This document shows, in pieces, positions 1-7,587 of a stretch of DNA of 64,000 nt (positions are counted from its first letter, which is position 1; every line of letters begins with the position of its first letter). This stretch comes from Pseudobutyrivibrio sp. 49 (GTDB lineage Bacteria; Bacillota; Clostridia; Lachnospirales; Lachnospiraceae), in assembly GCF_900100545.1 (NCBI RefSeq), contig NZ_FNDP01000004.1:124001-188000 (forward strand). The letters run 5' to 3'. The notes under the pieces were generated by a model, which did not search any database, was not told the origin of the DNA, and worked only from the letters and a program-made list of their open reading frames with translations. Position numbers and translations under genes: made by a program.

Positions 1-440
1 TCATTTTGCAGTTAGTAGTCTGTCCACCTTCAAAACAATTCCTAGCTGATATGACACCATATCCTGTATTGAAGCGATTTCTTAGATTCGCAGTTTCACC
101 AATATAGATAATCTCATCGTCTACTATCCATAGATATACACCCGGTACCTCATCGGCAGAAATCTTAAACTTACAGAATGTTCCTCCACCATAGCCATGC
201 AATTTTAGATTATGCATATTCTGATATCTCGACTGTGGAGCATCTTCGATTACTAGTCCATTGGAATCACGCTCTACATCAATAATCTGCAGAAACATAA
301 AGTCGTAACCGGCAACATTAATTGTTTCCTGTGCTGAAGGTACTTTGGATATAATTATTTTCTTACTAACATTACTTTGGGGAGAAGGTTTCCGATTTGT
401 AGTACGAGATAGTTTTTCTACAGCAGTTACCCTTTTTCAT
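1..440 (-). pseudogene. GIY-YIG-like protein, frameshifted near its start and cut by the window edge
   Basis: The minus frame is open from about 435 to base 1 and runs off the window. It contains a GIY-YIG-like core (PGVYLWIVDDEIIYIGE, then NLRNRF) preceded by a conserved-looking segment NLKLHGYGGGTFCKF. Such domains are nuclease modules, but the function of this particular protein is unknown. No ATG lies in frame at the 5' end. An ATG at 440-438 leads into the same frame only if one A of the A5 run at 433-437 is removed, so I read this as a start-proximal homopolymer frameshift. The C-terminus is outside the window. Family assignment is moderate; the frameshift could be decay or a sequence error. 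Confidence 0.5.
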
Positions 441-512
441 CTTCTATAATATATAAGTACCGTTTTTATTCTGGTGGCAAATAAATTTTTTATAAGCTTT
501 ACATTAATACAA

Positions 513-547
513 CAAAAAAGTCCCACCTGCATTGTTGCAGGCGAGAC
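513..547 (-). terminator. Rho-independent terminator
   Basis: On the minus strand an 11-bp stem (one mismatch or wobble), loop AACAAT, is followed by TTTTTT. It lies just downstream of the remnant at 559-877 and would end minus-strand transcription there. Confidence 0.65.
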
Positions 548-558
548 CACAATTGTTA

Positions 559-877
559 CTATTTCGCACTATACTTCAATTCCTCAAATCCACCAAACTT
601 ACCTTGCTTTGCCGACTTAACATCCATAAACTCCTCAAATGCGAAATTTGCTTTATTTACACATCTCCTGATATATCTGCCTTATCACGCTCTCAATATT
701 TCTGCTGCCTATATATCCAAATGGAATGTTCTTTTCTCTTACAATAGCCACAAACTTCTTATAGCTTATGTGGTTGATATAATCAGTGAAGAAATATACC
801 TTTTCTTTCTCCATCATGCCCTGCATAACTATCCCATTACAGTGGTCAATCTGATGCTGAATAGACCTTCCTTTTAT
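559..877 (-). pseudogene. Remnant of a protein gene (HQIDH motif, DUF2325-like segment)
   Basis: After an in-frame stop the minus strand encodes about 75 residues without a start codon: first GRSIQHQIDHCNG, resembling the peptide-deformylase H-x-x-x-H region but with Gln in place of the catalytic Glu, then YFFTDYINHISYKKF and FGYIGSRNIESVIRQIY, which resemble DUF2325. It stops at 653. A second frame continues to 559 with FEEFMDVKSAKQGKFGGFEE. The missing 5' end and frame change indicate a decayed gene. Family resemblance is weak and judged by eye. Confidence 0.3.
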
Positions 878-904
878 TCATACTGACTGAATCAGAACAA
901 TGCT

Positions 905-1366
905 TTAAAAATATGCTGCAAGCTGAGGAATGCAAGCTATGACACCACTCACAATCAAAATAATCCCTGTGCCCATAAAAGAAATCATAAATACTCTTGA
1001 ACAGAGTTTGGAATCTTTTTCACTCATCTGATCCTTGAGTCCTCTGAAAATCATCCCAAGTGCCCAGCCCAGGTAAGTGGCGAAAAGTCCCCCTGCAATC
1101 AGCGCTACACCTTCTACACTGACTTTTATAAATGGATGATATGCATTCACCAGAAAAATAACAGCTATAGCCACCACGATTACTAATACAGGTGTCATCA
1201 GTCGAATTACTCGCATGCTGCTCTCAGCTTCTTTACGCTGCTTTTCATTTGCGCTTAGGATGTCATCATCCAGAATTCTTCGGTTATTTCCTGCAAAATT
1301 CAAAAGAAAAAATCCCCAGACACCGGCAACTATCAATACCGGGACAAAAAATGTAAGTTCAAACAT
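905..1366 (-). CDS. Small integral membrane protein, unknown function
   Basis: This encodes 153 residues with four hydrophobic segments, at roughly residues 3-25, 57-75, 85-108 and 124-148. The short charged stretch around residues 27-52 is probably cytoplasmic. GGAG lies 7-8 bases before the ATG. There is no recognisable catalytic motif and no obvious partner. The region upstream of the start carries a perfect palindrome (1401-1421) that may control it. I do not recognise a family. Confidence 0.7.
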   Translation of the reverse strand: MFELTFFVPVLIVAGVWGFFLLNFAGNNRRILDDDILSANEKQRKEAESSMRVIRLMTPVLVIVVAIAVIFLVNAYHPFIKVSVEGVALIAGGLFATYLGWALGMIFRGLKDQMSEKDSKLCSRVFMISFMGTGIILIVSGVIACIPQLAAYF

Positions 1367-1387
1367 GTTCTTCTCCTACTCCAAATT

Positions 1388-1421
1388 TATTGGGTCATTT
1401 ATTGGGTCATCATGACCCAAT
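1388..1421. promoter_or_regulatory. TATTGGGTCA palindrome and half-site, candidate operator
   Basis: ATTGGGTCAT (1401-1410), one central C, then ATGACCCAAT form a perfect inverted repeat. An extra direct half-site TTATTGGGTCA lies at 1388-1397. A one-base loop cannot form a hairpin, so a dimeric repressor site is likelier than a terminator. It lies 22-55 bases upstream of the membrane-protein start codon at 1366. Confidence 0.5.
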
Positions 1422-1459
1422 AAAAATTTTTCACTTCATAGGTTCAAACCTGGCAAATC

Positions 1460-1940
1460 CTATACATCTTCTTCCCAGCCTTTACAAATATCTACCCATC
1501 CTTCAGCTCCAGATGCTTTCTCAAGCTCTGCTGGAGTAATCTTTACGGATGTATACTCGTTGCCTCCTGCAGGATGAACATATTCGAATCGCTTCATAGA
1601 AACATCCAGCCAGATTGGAATATCCTCAGGCACAGCAAAAGGACAAACTCCACCAGGCTGAAAGCCTGTAATCTCCTGCACCTGATCACGTGGAATCATA
1701 TGAGGCTTGGTATGAAAATACGTTTTAAACTTAGAACTGTTTACCTTCCCATCGCCAGCCATAACAACCACAACAGGCTTTTCATCCACTACAAATGACA
1801 ATGTCTTCGCAATCTCTGGCTCGCTACAACCAATCTGCTGAGCAGCATGCTCCACCGTATCAATAGTCTCTGTATGCTCTGTGAGCCTGTCCCCCCAGAG
1901 ACTTCTCATCTAGGAATGCTTTTACCTTCTCATTAATCAT
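1460..1940 (-). pseudogene. YbaK/EbsC-family aminoacyl-tRNA deacylase-like protein, frameshifted
   Basis: The main frame encodes a YbaK/ProX-type domain with features such as TIDTVEHAAQQIG, KVNSSKFK and FQPGGVCPFAVP. Members hydrolyse mischarged tRNA or related adducts. The proper start is at 1940 (ATG with GGAGG seven bases upstream, encoding MINEKVKAFLDEK). That frame is broken by the G6 run at 1891-1896: with five Gs it would continue directly into the downstream frame as KSLGDRLTEHTETID. As given, the first frame ends after about 25 codons and the second frame has no good ribosome site. It is either a pseudogene or a homopolymer sequencing error. Confidence 0.7.
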
Positions 1941-2099
1941 CGCTATACCTCCATGTTAAATTCAATTATAGCGAAGCAATGCTATTAGCAGGAAATAAAA
2001 GATTTCTATTGCTAGTTATAAATCTCATCTATAATCTATAAGCTACCTCTAAACAATATTCTCCATCCTTACCTATGGCATGCATCCTCTTCTCAGCCT

Positions 2100-2513
2100 T
2101 TACATTACTAAAAACAGTGTTCCTGCTCCAATGAGAACGCACCCAACAATAGACTTAGGTGTGACCTGCTCATGAAGGAATATGAATGCCAATACAAGTG
2201 TAATCACTACACTCAGCTTATCTATTGGAACAACCTTTGAAGCTTCTCCCATCTGCAGTGCTTTATAATAACAAAGCCACGATGCGCCAGTAGCAAGCCC
2301 CGATAAAATCAAAAATATCCAGCTCTTTGTGCTTATCTCACTAAGTCCCCTTTGAGCATTCGTCAGGAAAACCATCCCCCATGCCATTATCAGAACCACA
2401 GCTGTTCGTATAGCCGTTGCAAGATTAGAATTGACACCTTCAATGCCAACCTTCGCTAAGATTGATGTCAATGCTGCAAATATTGATGACAATATCGCAA
2501 ATAAAAGCCACAT
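2100..2513 (-). CDS. EamA-family (DMT superfamily) small transporter
   Basis: This 137-residue protein has about five hydrophobic helices. It carries the EamA half-repeat pattern, including WLCYYKALQMGEASKVVPIDKLS and a C-terminal IFLHEQ...GCVLIGAGTLFL. Full-size EamA proteins have ten helices in two repeats; single-repeat members of about 140 residues are a known subclass and probably act as dimers. The substrate is unknown. A GGGGAGG site precedes the ATG, and the gene overlaps nothing. Confidence 0.85.
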   Translation of the reverse strand: MWLLFAILSSIFAALTSILAKVGIEGVNSNLATAIRTAVVLIMAWGMVFLTNAQRGLSEISTKSWIFLILSGLATGASWLCYYKALQMGEASKVVPIDKLSVVITLVLAFIFLHEQVTPKSIVGCVLIGAGTLFLVM

Positions 2514-2536
2514 ACCATCGCCTCCCCATAGATAAA

Positions 2537-2749
2537 CTACTCTACCTTAAAAATCTTATTATCCTTATCAAAGAATATCCAGTCGCCTTCATTGATATCC
2601 TTGGCCAGCAGCTCTGCATCTGCCACTTCCATATCAATCTCCTGTCCTGTCTCGTCACGTAATCGGAGCAACACCTGAAACTGGTATCTCTCTGGGCGCT
2701 CCTCGCAGCCATAGTCTGCTTCCTGGATTCTTTTTACTATATACTTCAA
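2537..2749 (-). CDS. Conserved small soluble protein, unknown function
   Basis: This 70-residue charged protein starts at TTG (2749) with AAGGA upstream. It reads as a compact beta-rich domain (YQFQVLLRLRDETGQEIDMEV; GDWIFFDKDNKIFKVE) with no catalytic motif I recognise. It lies 23 bases upstream of the EamA gene on the same strand and may be co-transcribed with it. Confidence 0.6.
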   Translation of the reverse strand: MKYIVKRIQEADYGCEERPERYQFQVLLRLRDETGQEIDMEVADAELLAKDINEGDWIFFDKDNKIFKVE

Positions 2750-2784
2750 GCTAATTCCTTCTTTCTAACTTATTTTCCCCTCTA

Positions 2785-3420
2785 CTATATCCTTACTTCA
2801 ACCTTTACAGGCGACTTTACTAACCTAGAAAACTCTTCTCCCGCATTCTTAGAAGTTCCAGTTATCAGACCATAATGGACAGGAATAGCCACTTCTGGTG
2901 CAATTGTATTGATTAGTTCAGCTGCCTTCTTTGCATCCATAGTATAAGTTCCGCCAACTGGCACTAGGGCAATATCGCACTTTACAGCTTTAGCCTCTTT
3001 AGTAGCATCAGTATCTCCCGCTACGTAAATACGTTTTCCGTCTACAGAAACGATATAACCAACCCAACCAGCACTCTTTGGATGAAATGGTTTTAAAATA
3101 TTATACGCAGCAACAGTTTCAAACTGTAATCCTTCTACTTCATAGCTTGCACCAGGATTAACATATTCAATCTTTCCCACCACTGCTGCAACTTCCGCTG
3201 CCTTGCTTTTCATTTTTTCGGGAACAACTAACACTGTATTCTTATTAGCGACCTTTTCAATGGCTTCTGGCGAAAAGTGATCATAATGGTCATGGGTAAC
3301 TAATATAAATGCAGCATCACGTGGTGTTTCATCCATCTCAAATGGATCTACATAAACCGCCCTGTCTCCAACATCAATGCAAATACTGTTGTGCTTAAAC
3401 ACTTTAATCTTTTCTGTCAT
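2785..3420 (-). CDS. Metallo-beta-lactamase-fold hydrolase (UlaG-like)
   Basis: This 211-residue protein contains the metal-binding signature THDHYDH, a downstream AGDTD aspartate, and PVHYG, the expected order for MBL-fold hydrolases of the UlaG/YtnP-like type. The substrate is not predictable. The chosen start, ATG at 3420, has AGGGGG eight bases upstream; an upstream in-frame extension to 3489 lacks a comparable site. Two palindromes (3518-3581) lie upstream and may regulate it. Confidence 0.85.
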   Translation of the reverse strand: MTEKIKVFKHNSICIDVGDRAVYVDPFEMDETPRDAAFILVTHDHYDHFSPEAIEKVANKNTVLVVPEKMKSKAAEVAAVVGKIEYVNPGASYEVEGLQFETVAAYNILKPFHPKSAGWVGYIVSVDGKRIYVAGDTDATKEAKAVKCDIALVPVGGTYTMDAKKAAELINTIAPEVAIPVHYGLITGTSKNAGEEFSRLVKSPVKVEVRI

Positions 3421-3517
3421 TAGTGCCCCCTTACTTATGTTTTGTATAAGGGTATTGTACTTCTTTTCAAAAAAGAAAGCACCAACCAAAGTTGATGCTT
3501 CCGAAAGTTCATATTAA

Positions 3518-3581
3518 TGCAAATTTGCACAGAATAGATTGGTTTCTTGTCAAGTTATGTGTTTTTGGTGCGAATTTGCAC
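3518..3581. promoter_or_regulatory. Twin palindromes TGCAAATTTGCA, candidate operators
   Basis: TGCAAATTTGCA at 3518-3529 is a perfect palindrome, and GTGCGAATTTGCAC at 3568-3581 is a near-identical second copy. Their centres are 51 bp apart, close to five helical turns, which fits two dimers bound on one DNA face. They lie about 100-160 bp upstream of the MBL-fold gene. Confidence 0.5.
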
Positions 3582-3689
3582 TACCATAAGTCATTATTAT
3601 CCCTTCCTTCTCTTATAGTTAATGCATTGGTGCTACCAATTTTCCAGTGAGGCTATATCGTGCAAGGTAAAATCCAAAAATTATTCAAA

Positions 3690-3727
3690 AAATAAGGACC
3701 TACAGATTTTTAATCTGTAAGTCCTAC
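3690..3727 (-). terminator. Rho-independent terminator (copy 1)
   Basis: On the minus strand a roughly 12-bp stem with an AAAA loop is followed by TTATTTTTT. It is the same terminator found after the intact PIN toxin gene, carried along with the duplicated fragment. Confidence 0.7.
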
Positions 3728-3738
3728 TCTTTGTCATG

Positions 3739-3846
3739 TTATTTAATTATATCCAAAAACTCTCTTGGTGTTAGAATAAAAGGCTCTATAGGAAAATGCT
3801 TTTTATTTCCTGTAACCAAATACGAATTATCATCTCTCTTTTCCAT
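3739..3846 (-). pseudogene. 3' fragment of a PIN-domain toxin gene
   Basis: The last 35 codons plus stop of the PIN toxin gene at 29438-29845 are present here without any nucleotide change that I can see; the rest of the gene is missing. At the break the sequence switches at TTCCAT to a 21-base word also present at 5365-5385 in the NUDIX gene (copy here 3841-3861), so the junction is a mosaic. It is not translated on its own. Confidence 0.8.
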
Positions 3847-3945
3847 CTCAGATATATGCTTAGTATCCATATTTTTCCAGCTCCAATGATTTCTTGTCTT
3901 ATATCTTATAGAAAGATTTCGAAAAACTCCGATTGTCTATGCTCT

Positions 3946-4035
3946 TTAGCCTATATTCCAATAACAAACCACTAATCCCAAGCAAACAGCACATAAATTC
4001 AGTATAATTAACATCAAATTAGTTATCTTTTTCAA
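3946..4035 (-). CDS. Possible 29-residue hydrophobic peptide
   Basis: Starting at TTG (4035) with GGGAGG eight bases upstream, the frame encodes a Lys-Lys start, one strongly hydrophobic helix of about 20 residues with two cysteines (LMLIILNLCAVCLGLVV), and a short polar end. A basic start plus a single membrane segment is what small membrane proteins and type I toxins look like. No antisense RNA can be shown from sequence alone. The rest of 3490-4171 contains only the duplicated fragment, operators and terminators. Confidence 0.35.
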   Translation of the reverse strand: MKKITNLMLIILNLCAVCLGLVVCYWNIG

Positions 4036-4085
4036 AATCCATTCCTCCCAAAATCATTTTTATCTACTATATCTTATTTCTGTAT

Positions 4086-4133
4086 ATAAAAATAGCCCTA
4101 TAGCAGCATAATTTTTCATACTGCTATAAGGCC
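4086..4133 (-). terminator. Rho-independent terminator of fic
   Basis: Minus-strand stem GCCTTATAGCAG / CTGCTATAGGGC with an A/T-rich loop is followed by TATTTTTA, about 40 bases after the fic stop codon. Confidence 0.75.
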
Positions 4134-4171
4134 GATTTTTAGCTATTTCCCAAGCCCATAAGTCCCACTTA

Positions 4172-5227
4172 TCAAACAAGTGCATCTTTCCTTACATAAT
4201 AAGTGCCCCTACCACTTCCTCGACGTTCAAGTACTTCCTCATTAACAAGTGCTGTTAACGAATTTTCCACGGATGCACGTCCTAACTTTGGGCACATTTC
4301 CATTATTTCACTCTTGGTAAACTTACCTATTTTTTTATAAACGGCAGCTCTTACCTGTTCAATGGCTGGTTCCTTTATATCGATAATTTCAATTCGCTCC
4401 TCAAAATCTTTATAAGCAGCAATAATGGTCTTTAGTATATACTTTATGAATGGAGTCGGATCATCTTCTCCTTCATGCCAACCCTTCTGACTCATGTTGA
4501 GCGAGTCATAATATAAATCTTTTAATTCAGCTATCTTTTTTTCCAAAGAAACATATCTACCAACAACATAGCCAGCTCTATAAAGTAACAGTGTCGTTAA
4601 CAATCTACTCATTCGACCATTGCCGTCATTAAAAGGATGCACACATAAAAAATCGTGAATAAATATAGGTATTAATAATAATGTGTCTACTTCTTCGGTA
4701 ACTGACAATCTATTAAACTCCTCACATATTCTATCAATAGCAATAGGTGTCTCTAACGGACTAAGCGGCTCAAATATTACATACTCAACACCATTTTTAT
4801 CTCTAGCAACTATATGATTATCACTGTTTTTAAAATGTCCGCCTATACTTCTATTTGTAAAACGATAAAGATTCTGATGCAGCTGGAGAATATAATTTGC
4901 AGAAATTGGAATATACTCATAACTTTCATGAATCATATCCAATACATAGCGATAGCCAGCAATCTCCTCTTCATCACAATTCTTTGGAGTAGTTTTTGAC
5001 TGCATCAATTGATTCAATCTTGCGTTTGAAGTAAAAATGCCCTCAATAGCATTTGAACTCTCAGTACTTTGAACTTTGGCAACTTCGACTAGCTTATCTA
5101 AAACAGCTGGTTTTTGAGTCAAATATAACTCCTGCTTTCCTCTGTATTCATGGATACCCGAGACCAGACCTAATATTTCACTATCCCATTTGTAGTCTTT
5201 ATACTTACTGTAATTAAATTCTCGCAT
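4172..5227 (-). CDS. Fic-family protein (AMP transferase type) with C-terminal winged helix
   Basis: This 351-residue protein has a Fic core with the catalytic HPFNDGNGRMSRLL motif near residue 195. Fic enzymes transfer AMP or related groups to target proteins. An N-terminal inhibitory motif SSNAIEG near residue 58 indicates a self-inhibited class II/III Fic. The last 65 residues (FTKSEIMEMCPKLGRASVENSLTALVNEEVLERRG) look like a winged helix, suggesting DNA binding. An AAGGAG site precedes the ATG, and a strong inverted repeat (5240-5272) sits just upstream, consistent with autoregulation. The target is unknown. Confidence 0.9.
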   Translation of the reverse strand: MREFNYSKYKDYKWDSEILGLVSGIHEYRGKQELYLTQKPAVLDKLVEVAKVQSTESSNAIEGIFTSNARLNQLMQSKTTPKNCDEEEIAGYRYVLDMIHESYEYIPISANYILQLHQNLYRFTNRSIGGHFKNSDNHIVARDKNGVEYVIFEPLSPLETPIAIDRICEEFNRLSVTEEVDTLLLIPIFIHDFLCVHPFNDGNGRMSRLLTTLLLYRAGYVVGRYVSLEKKIAELKDLYYDSLNMSQKGWHEGEDDPTPFIKYILKTIIAAYKDFEERIEIIDIKEPAIEQVRAAVYKKIGKFTKSEIMEMCPKLGRASVENSLTALVNEEVLERRGSGRGTYYVRKDALV

Positions 5228-5239
5228 AATCTTTCTCCT

Positions 5240-5302
5240 TATCGCCTAAATTATATCACATTTTAGGCGATAATCAATGTGTTAGGCAATTTATCACCTA
5301 AT
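5240..5302. promoter_or_regulatory. Multi-site operator upstream of fic
   Basis: TATCGCCTAAA (5240-5250) and TTTAGGCGATA (5262-5272) are perfect 11-bp arms separated by 11 bases. A weaker pair follows at about 5283-5302 (TTAGGC ... ACCTAA). The arrangement, 13-75 bases before the fic start codon, suits cooperative repression, possibly by the winged helix of Fic itself. Confidence 0.6.
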
Positions 5303-5322
5303 ACCAACTCGATTTGCTTATA

Positions 5323-5955
5323 CTACGCTCGCGTCAGCGAGTGGTCTGTGGAACTCGGAATCGCTTCCATCTCAGATATATGCTTGGCCACATTCTCTTG
5401 ATTACTAACATATTTACGAACTATCTCCAGCCCACCCATAGGAACGCAGAACTTCTCATCCCTCGGTGGCTGGCAAGCCTGATACACTTCCTCCAGGTCA
5501 AACCATTCCACGCTATCCAGTTCTTCCTTCTGGATAGTAAGTTTATCAATGTCTACATCTTCATCATACACATATACAAATGCAATCTCATTGTCCCTGA
5601 ACATCTTGCCGTGAAATTCCTTCTCATACTGAATAGGAAATGTTCCTGCAAAATTCAAATCATCTGCATCAGCCTGAATACCAAGCTCCTCAGAAAGCTC
5701 CCTAATTGCAGATTCCAACGGCTCATCACCCGCCTGGATATGTCCAGCTGATGAAGTATCATATCTGCCTGGAAAAGAGTCCTTGTTTAAAGCTCTCTTC
5801 TGCAAAAGTACCTCTGTTTTGTCTCCATTGTCACGAACCACCCATATATGAGCAGTTCTGTGTCTAACACCTTCAGCGTGAGCCTGCGATCTAGTCACTG
5901 TCTCTCCTGTAGGCTGCCCCTTTTCATCTACGATGTCAAAAATCTCTTCTGTCAT
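5323..5955 (-). CDS. NUDIX hydrolase, isopentenyl-diphosphate isomerase-like subgroup
   Basis: This 210-residue protein carries a NUDIX box around residues 71-93 (GHIQAGDEP then RELSEELGI) with Asp at the first acidic position of the loop. This Idi-like pattern is common in Firmicute NUDIX proteins of unknown diphosphate substrate. The N-terminus EEIFDIVDEKGQPTGE is typical. The C-terminal tail after RKYVSNQEN has no family match that I know. A 21-base word from its 3' region also occurs at 3841-3861. Confidence 0.85.
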   Translation of the reverse strand: MTEEIFDIVDEKGQPTGETVTRSQAHAEGVRHRTAHIWVVRDNGDKTEVLLQKRALNKDSFPGRYDTSSAGHIQAGDEPLESAIRELSEELGIQADADDLNFAGTFPIQYEKEFHGKMFRDNEIAFVYVYDEDVDIDKLTIQKEELDSVEWFDLEEVYQACQPPRDEKFCVPMGGLEIVRKYVSNQENVAKHISEMEAIPSSTDHSLTRA

Positions 5956-5994
5956 TATGCACTTATTCCCTTTTTCAAAATAATTCTCCCATCA

Positions 5995-6130
5995 CTAACT
6001 AAGCTTTATCGCATTAATCACTGGCTCTTCATAAGGATGAACCTCCTATATGACCTGCATCCACTTCACGCAATGCCTGGCGAAGTTCCTGCAGTGATTC
6101 TTTTGGTATGAATGTTTCGATTTTGTACAT
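5995..6130 (-). pseudogene. NIF3/YqfO-like protein, internally deleted
   Basis: From ATG 6130 (GAGAGG upstream) the minus strand encodes MYKIETFIPKESLQELRQAL, the start of a NIF3-like/YqfO C-domain protein, but reads into TGA at 6029. One frame over, the family's terminal motif VHPYEEPVINAIKL appears and stops at 5995. The roughly 65-70 residues that should separate the ends are missing and the frame is shifted, so this is a deletion remnant. Confidence 0.65.
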
Positions 6131-6148
6131 GCTAATTTACCTCTCCTC

Positions 6149-6565
6149 TTAAACATCCTCCACATCCAACACCTTAATCCCATTCTTAATCAGCAGCTCT
6201 GCAAACACTCCATGGCCATCAATGAGCTTTCCGGTAAAACTTCCATCATAAATTTGCTTCACGCCGCAGGAAGGACTTCTTGATTGAAGAATCACCAAAT
6301 CCACTTTCTCATCAAGTGCTTTCTTCAAACTAATCTGAGCTCCTGTTCTGAATTCCTTATCTTTGTTTTCACCATTTTTATTAGTAACAACTCCATTCAC
6401 AATCTCACAAGGTATTCTGGGAGTAGGCAAGCCTCCTGCTACCTCAGGACAAACCGGAACAACCTCATGCCCTTTTATGTACTCAGCAACCTTCTCACTG
6501 TAGTTGTTGCCACCATTGTATTTGCAATTCTGCCCTAGCAGGCAAGCACTAACCATGATTTTCAT
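6149..6565 (-). CDS. DUF523 family protein
   Basis: This 138-residue protein matches DUF523 along its length: an N-terminal SACLLGQNCKYNGGNN, PVCPEVAGGLPTPR, and SRSPSCGVKQIYDGSF. The conserved cysteines suggest metal or cluster binding, but no activity is established. AGGAGG precedes the ATG, and the length is normal for the stand-alone form. Confidence 0.9.
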   Translation of the reverse strand: MKIMVSACLLGQNCKYNGGNNYSEKVAEYIKGHEVVPVCPEVAGGLPTPRIPCEIVNGVVTNKNGENKDKEFRTGAQISLKKALDEKVDLVILQSRSPSCGVKQIYDGSFTGKLIDGHGVFAELLIKNGIKVLDVEDV

Positions 6566-6639
6566 TCTGGTTGCCTCCTCTAATTGATGTCACTTCTTCA
6601 TTTGCTTTCAATTATGACAGTTTTAGCAATATTTTTCTA

Positions 6640-6671
6640 TAAATAAAAGGACCTCGATTGCTCGAAGTCCT
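6640..6671 (-). terminator. Rho-independent terminator
   Basis: Minus-strand GGACTTCGA, loop GCAA, TCGAGGTCC, then TTTTATTT. It is the second hairpin after rhaD and separates the sugar cluster from the DUF523 gene. Confidence 0.6.
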
Positions 6672-6697
6672 CTGCGCTCTGGAGGCTACGATGAAGA

Positions 6698-6736
6698 AAA
6701 CGAGATTGAAGTGATATGCTTCAATCTCGTTTTTTC
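6698..6736. terminator. Bidirectional terminator after rhaD
   Basis: GAGATTGAAG (6702-6711) and CTTCAATCTC (6719-6728) are perfect arms followed by GTTTTTT on the plus strand and GTTTTC on the minus strand. On the minus strand it closes the rhaB-isomerase-rhaD operon. Confidence 0.75.
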
Positions 6737-6747
6737 CTTGATTAGGA

Positions 6748-7575
6748 TTATTTTTCATAGAGGAACTTCTCTGGAAGCTCTACTTTGAAATCATTTGCTA
6801 AGTGTCTAAACTGATCTGGTGTAATTGTCTGAAGCTTGTTAGGTGTAATAGAAAGAACCTTTACAAGAATCTCTGCAGCCTTTTCTACAGTGTGCATAAG
6901 ACCAAATGTAAGATCAAAATCTTCACCTGAAGCGAACATACCATGATGAGCCCAAATAGCTACATCATATTGTTCCATAAGCTTAGAGGTTGCAACTGCA
7001 ATATCCTTTCCACCTGGAACCATCCAATCAACAACGCCAATACCTGAAGGGAATACTACAGGACACTCTGTAGCCATCTCCCAAAGCTCTCTTGTAAATA
7101 CTTCGTCCTTAAGAGGAAGTACAAATGTAAGAGCGATTGTATTTGTAGTGTGAGCGTGGTAAACAACTCTGTACTTACCATTTGTAACACGCTTCTTTAC
7201 TTCAAGATTCATAAGGTGTGAAGGAAGCTCTGATGTTGGTCTTCCACCATTTACGAAGCCCCACTGAATCTGATACTTTGTACCAGTCTCATCTACCTTG
7301 ATGATACCGATAGAATCCTCTGGATCAATGATAACGTTGCGGAAATACTTTCCACTACCTGTTACCATGAAGTACTCATTTGCAAGACCTGGAACCTCTG
7401 TGCCGATTTCCTTCCACTGGCCATCTTCTGAAAGGAATTCATTAACAGCTGCAACATCCTCATCCTTCATTCTATATGAGAGGTTACCGCCGTTACGCTC
7501 ATGCCAGCCCTGCTCCCATCCATCATTTGCCATTCTAATAAAACCTTCAACAAACTTTACTTCTGTTATCTTCAT
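6748..7575 (-). CDS. rhaD: Rhamnulose-1-phosphate aldolase
   Basis: This 275-residue class II aldolase splits L-rhamnulose-1-phosphate into dihydroxyacetone phosphate and L-lactaldehyde. The size matches RhaD (about 274 residues). It carries NGGNLSYR, the metal-binding HAHTTN near residue 142, and AHHGMF near residue 211. The gene is last in a tight operon behind the isomerase (12-base gap) and rhaB, and has an AAGGAG site. The lactaldehyde would feed the FucO encoded at 25076. Confidence 0.93.
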   Translation of the reverse strand: MKITEVKFVEGFIRMANDGWEQGWHERNGGNLSYRMKDEDVAAVNEFLSEDGQWKEIGTEVPGLANEYFMVTGSGKYFRNVIIDPEDSIGIIKVDETGTKYQIQWGFVNGGRPTSELPSHLMNLEVKKRVTNGKYRVVYHAHTTNTIALTFVLPLKDEVFTRELWEMATECPVVFPSGIGVVDWMVPGGKDIAVATSKLMEQYDVAIWAHHGMFASGEDFDLTFGLMHTVEKAAEILVKVLSITPNKLQTITPDQFRHLANDFKVELPEKFLYEK

Positions 7576-7587
7576 TTCTATATCTCC

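Larger units (their letters stand above)
3601..3846. repeat. Rearranged direct copy of 29052-29545
   Basis: Three blocks match the region between mazF and the PIN toxin gene in the same order and orientation: 3601-3628, about 3629-3667, and 3666-3846. Relative to the 29-kb copy two internal pieces are absent. The junctions fall at short shared words (ATT and GCAAGG), so the losses look like microhomology deletions. The final 108 bases are identical by eye with a constant offset of 25,699. This copy holds a terminator and the 3' end of a toxin gene. Confidence 0.8.

Noticed and set aside
1401-1421. Rho-independent terminator
   Set aside because: The palindrome has a one-base centre, so no hairpin loop can form; an operator fits better.
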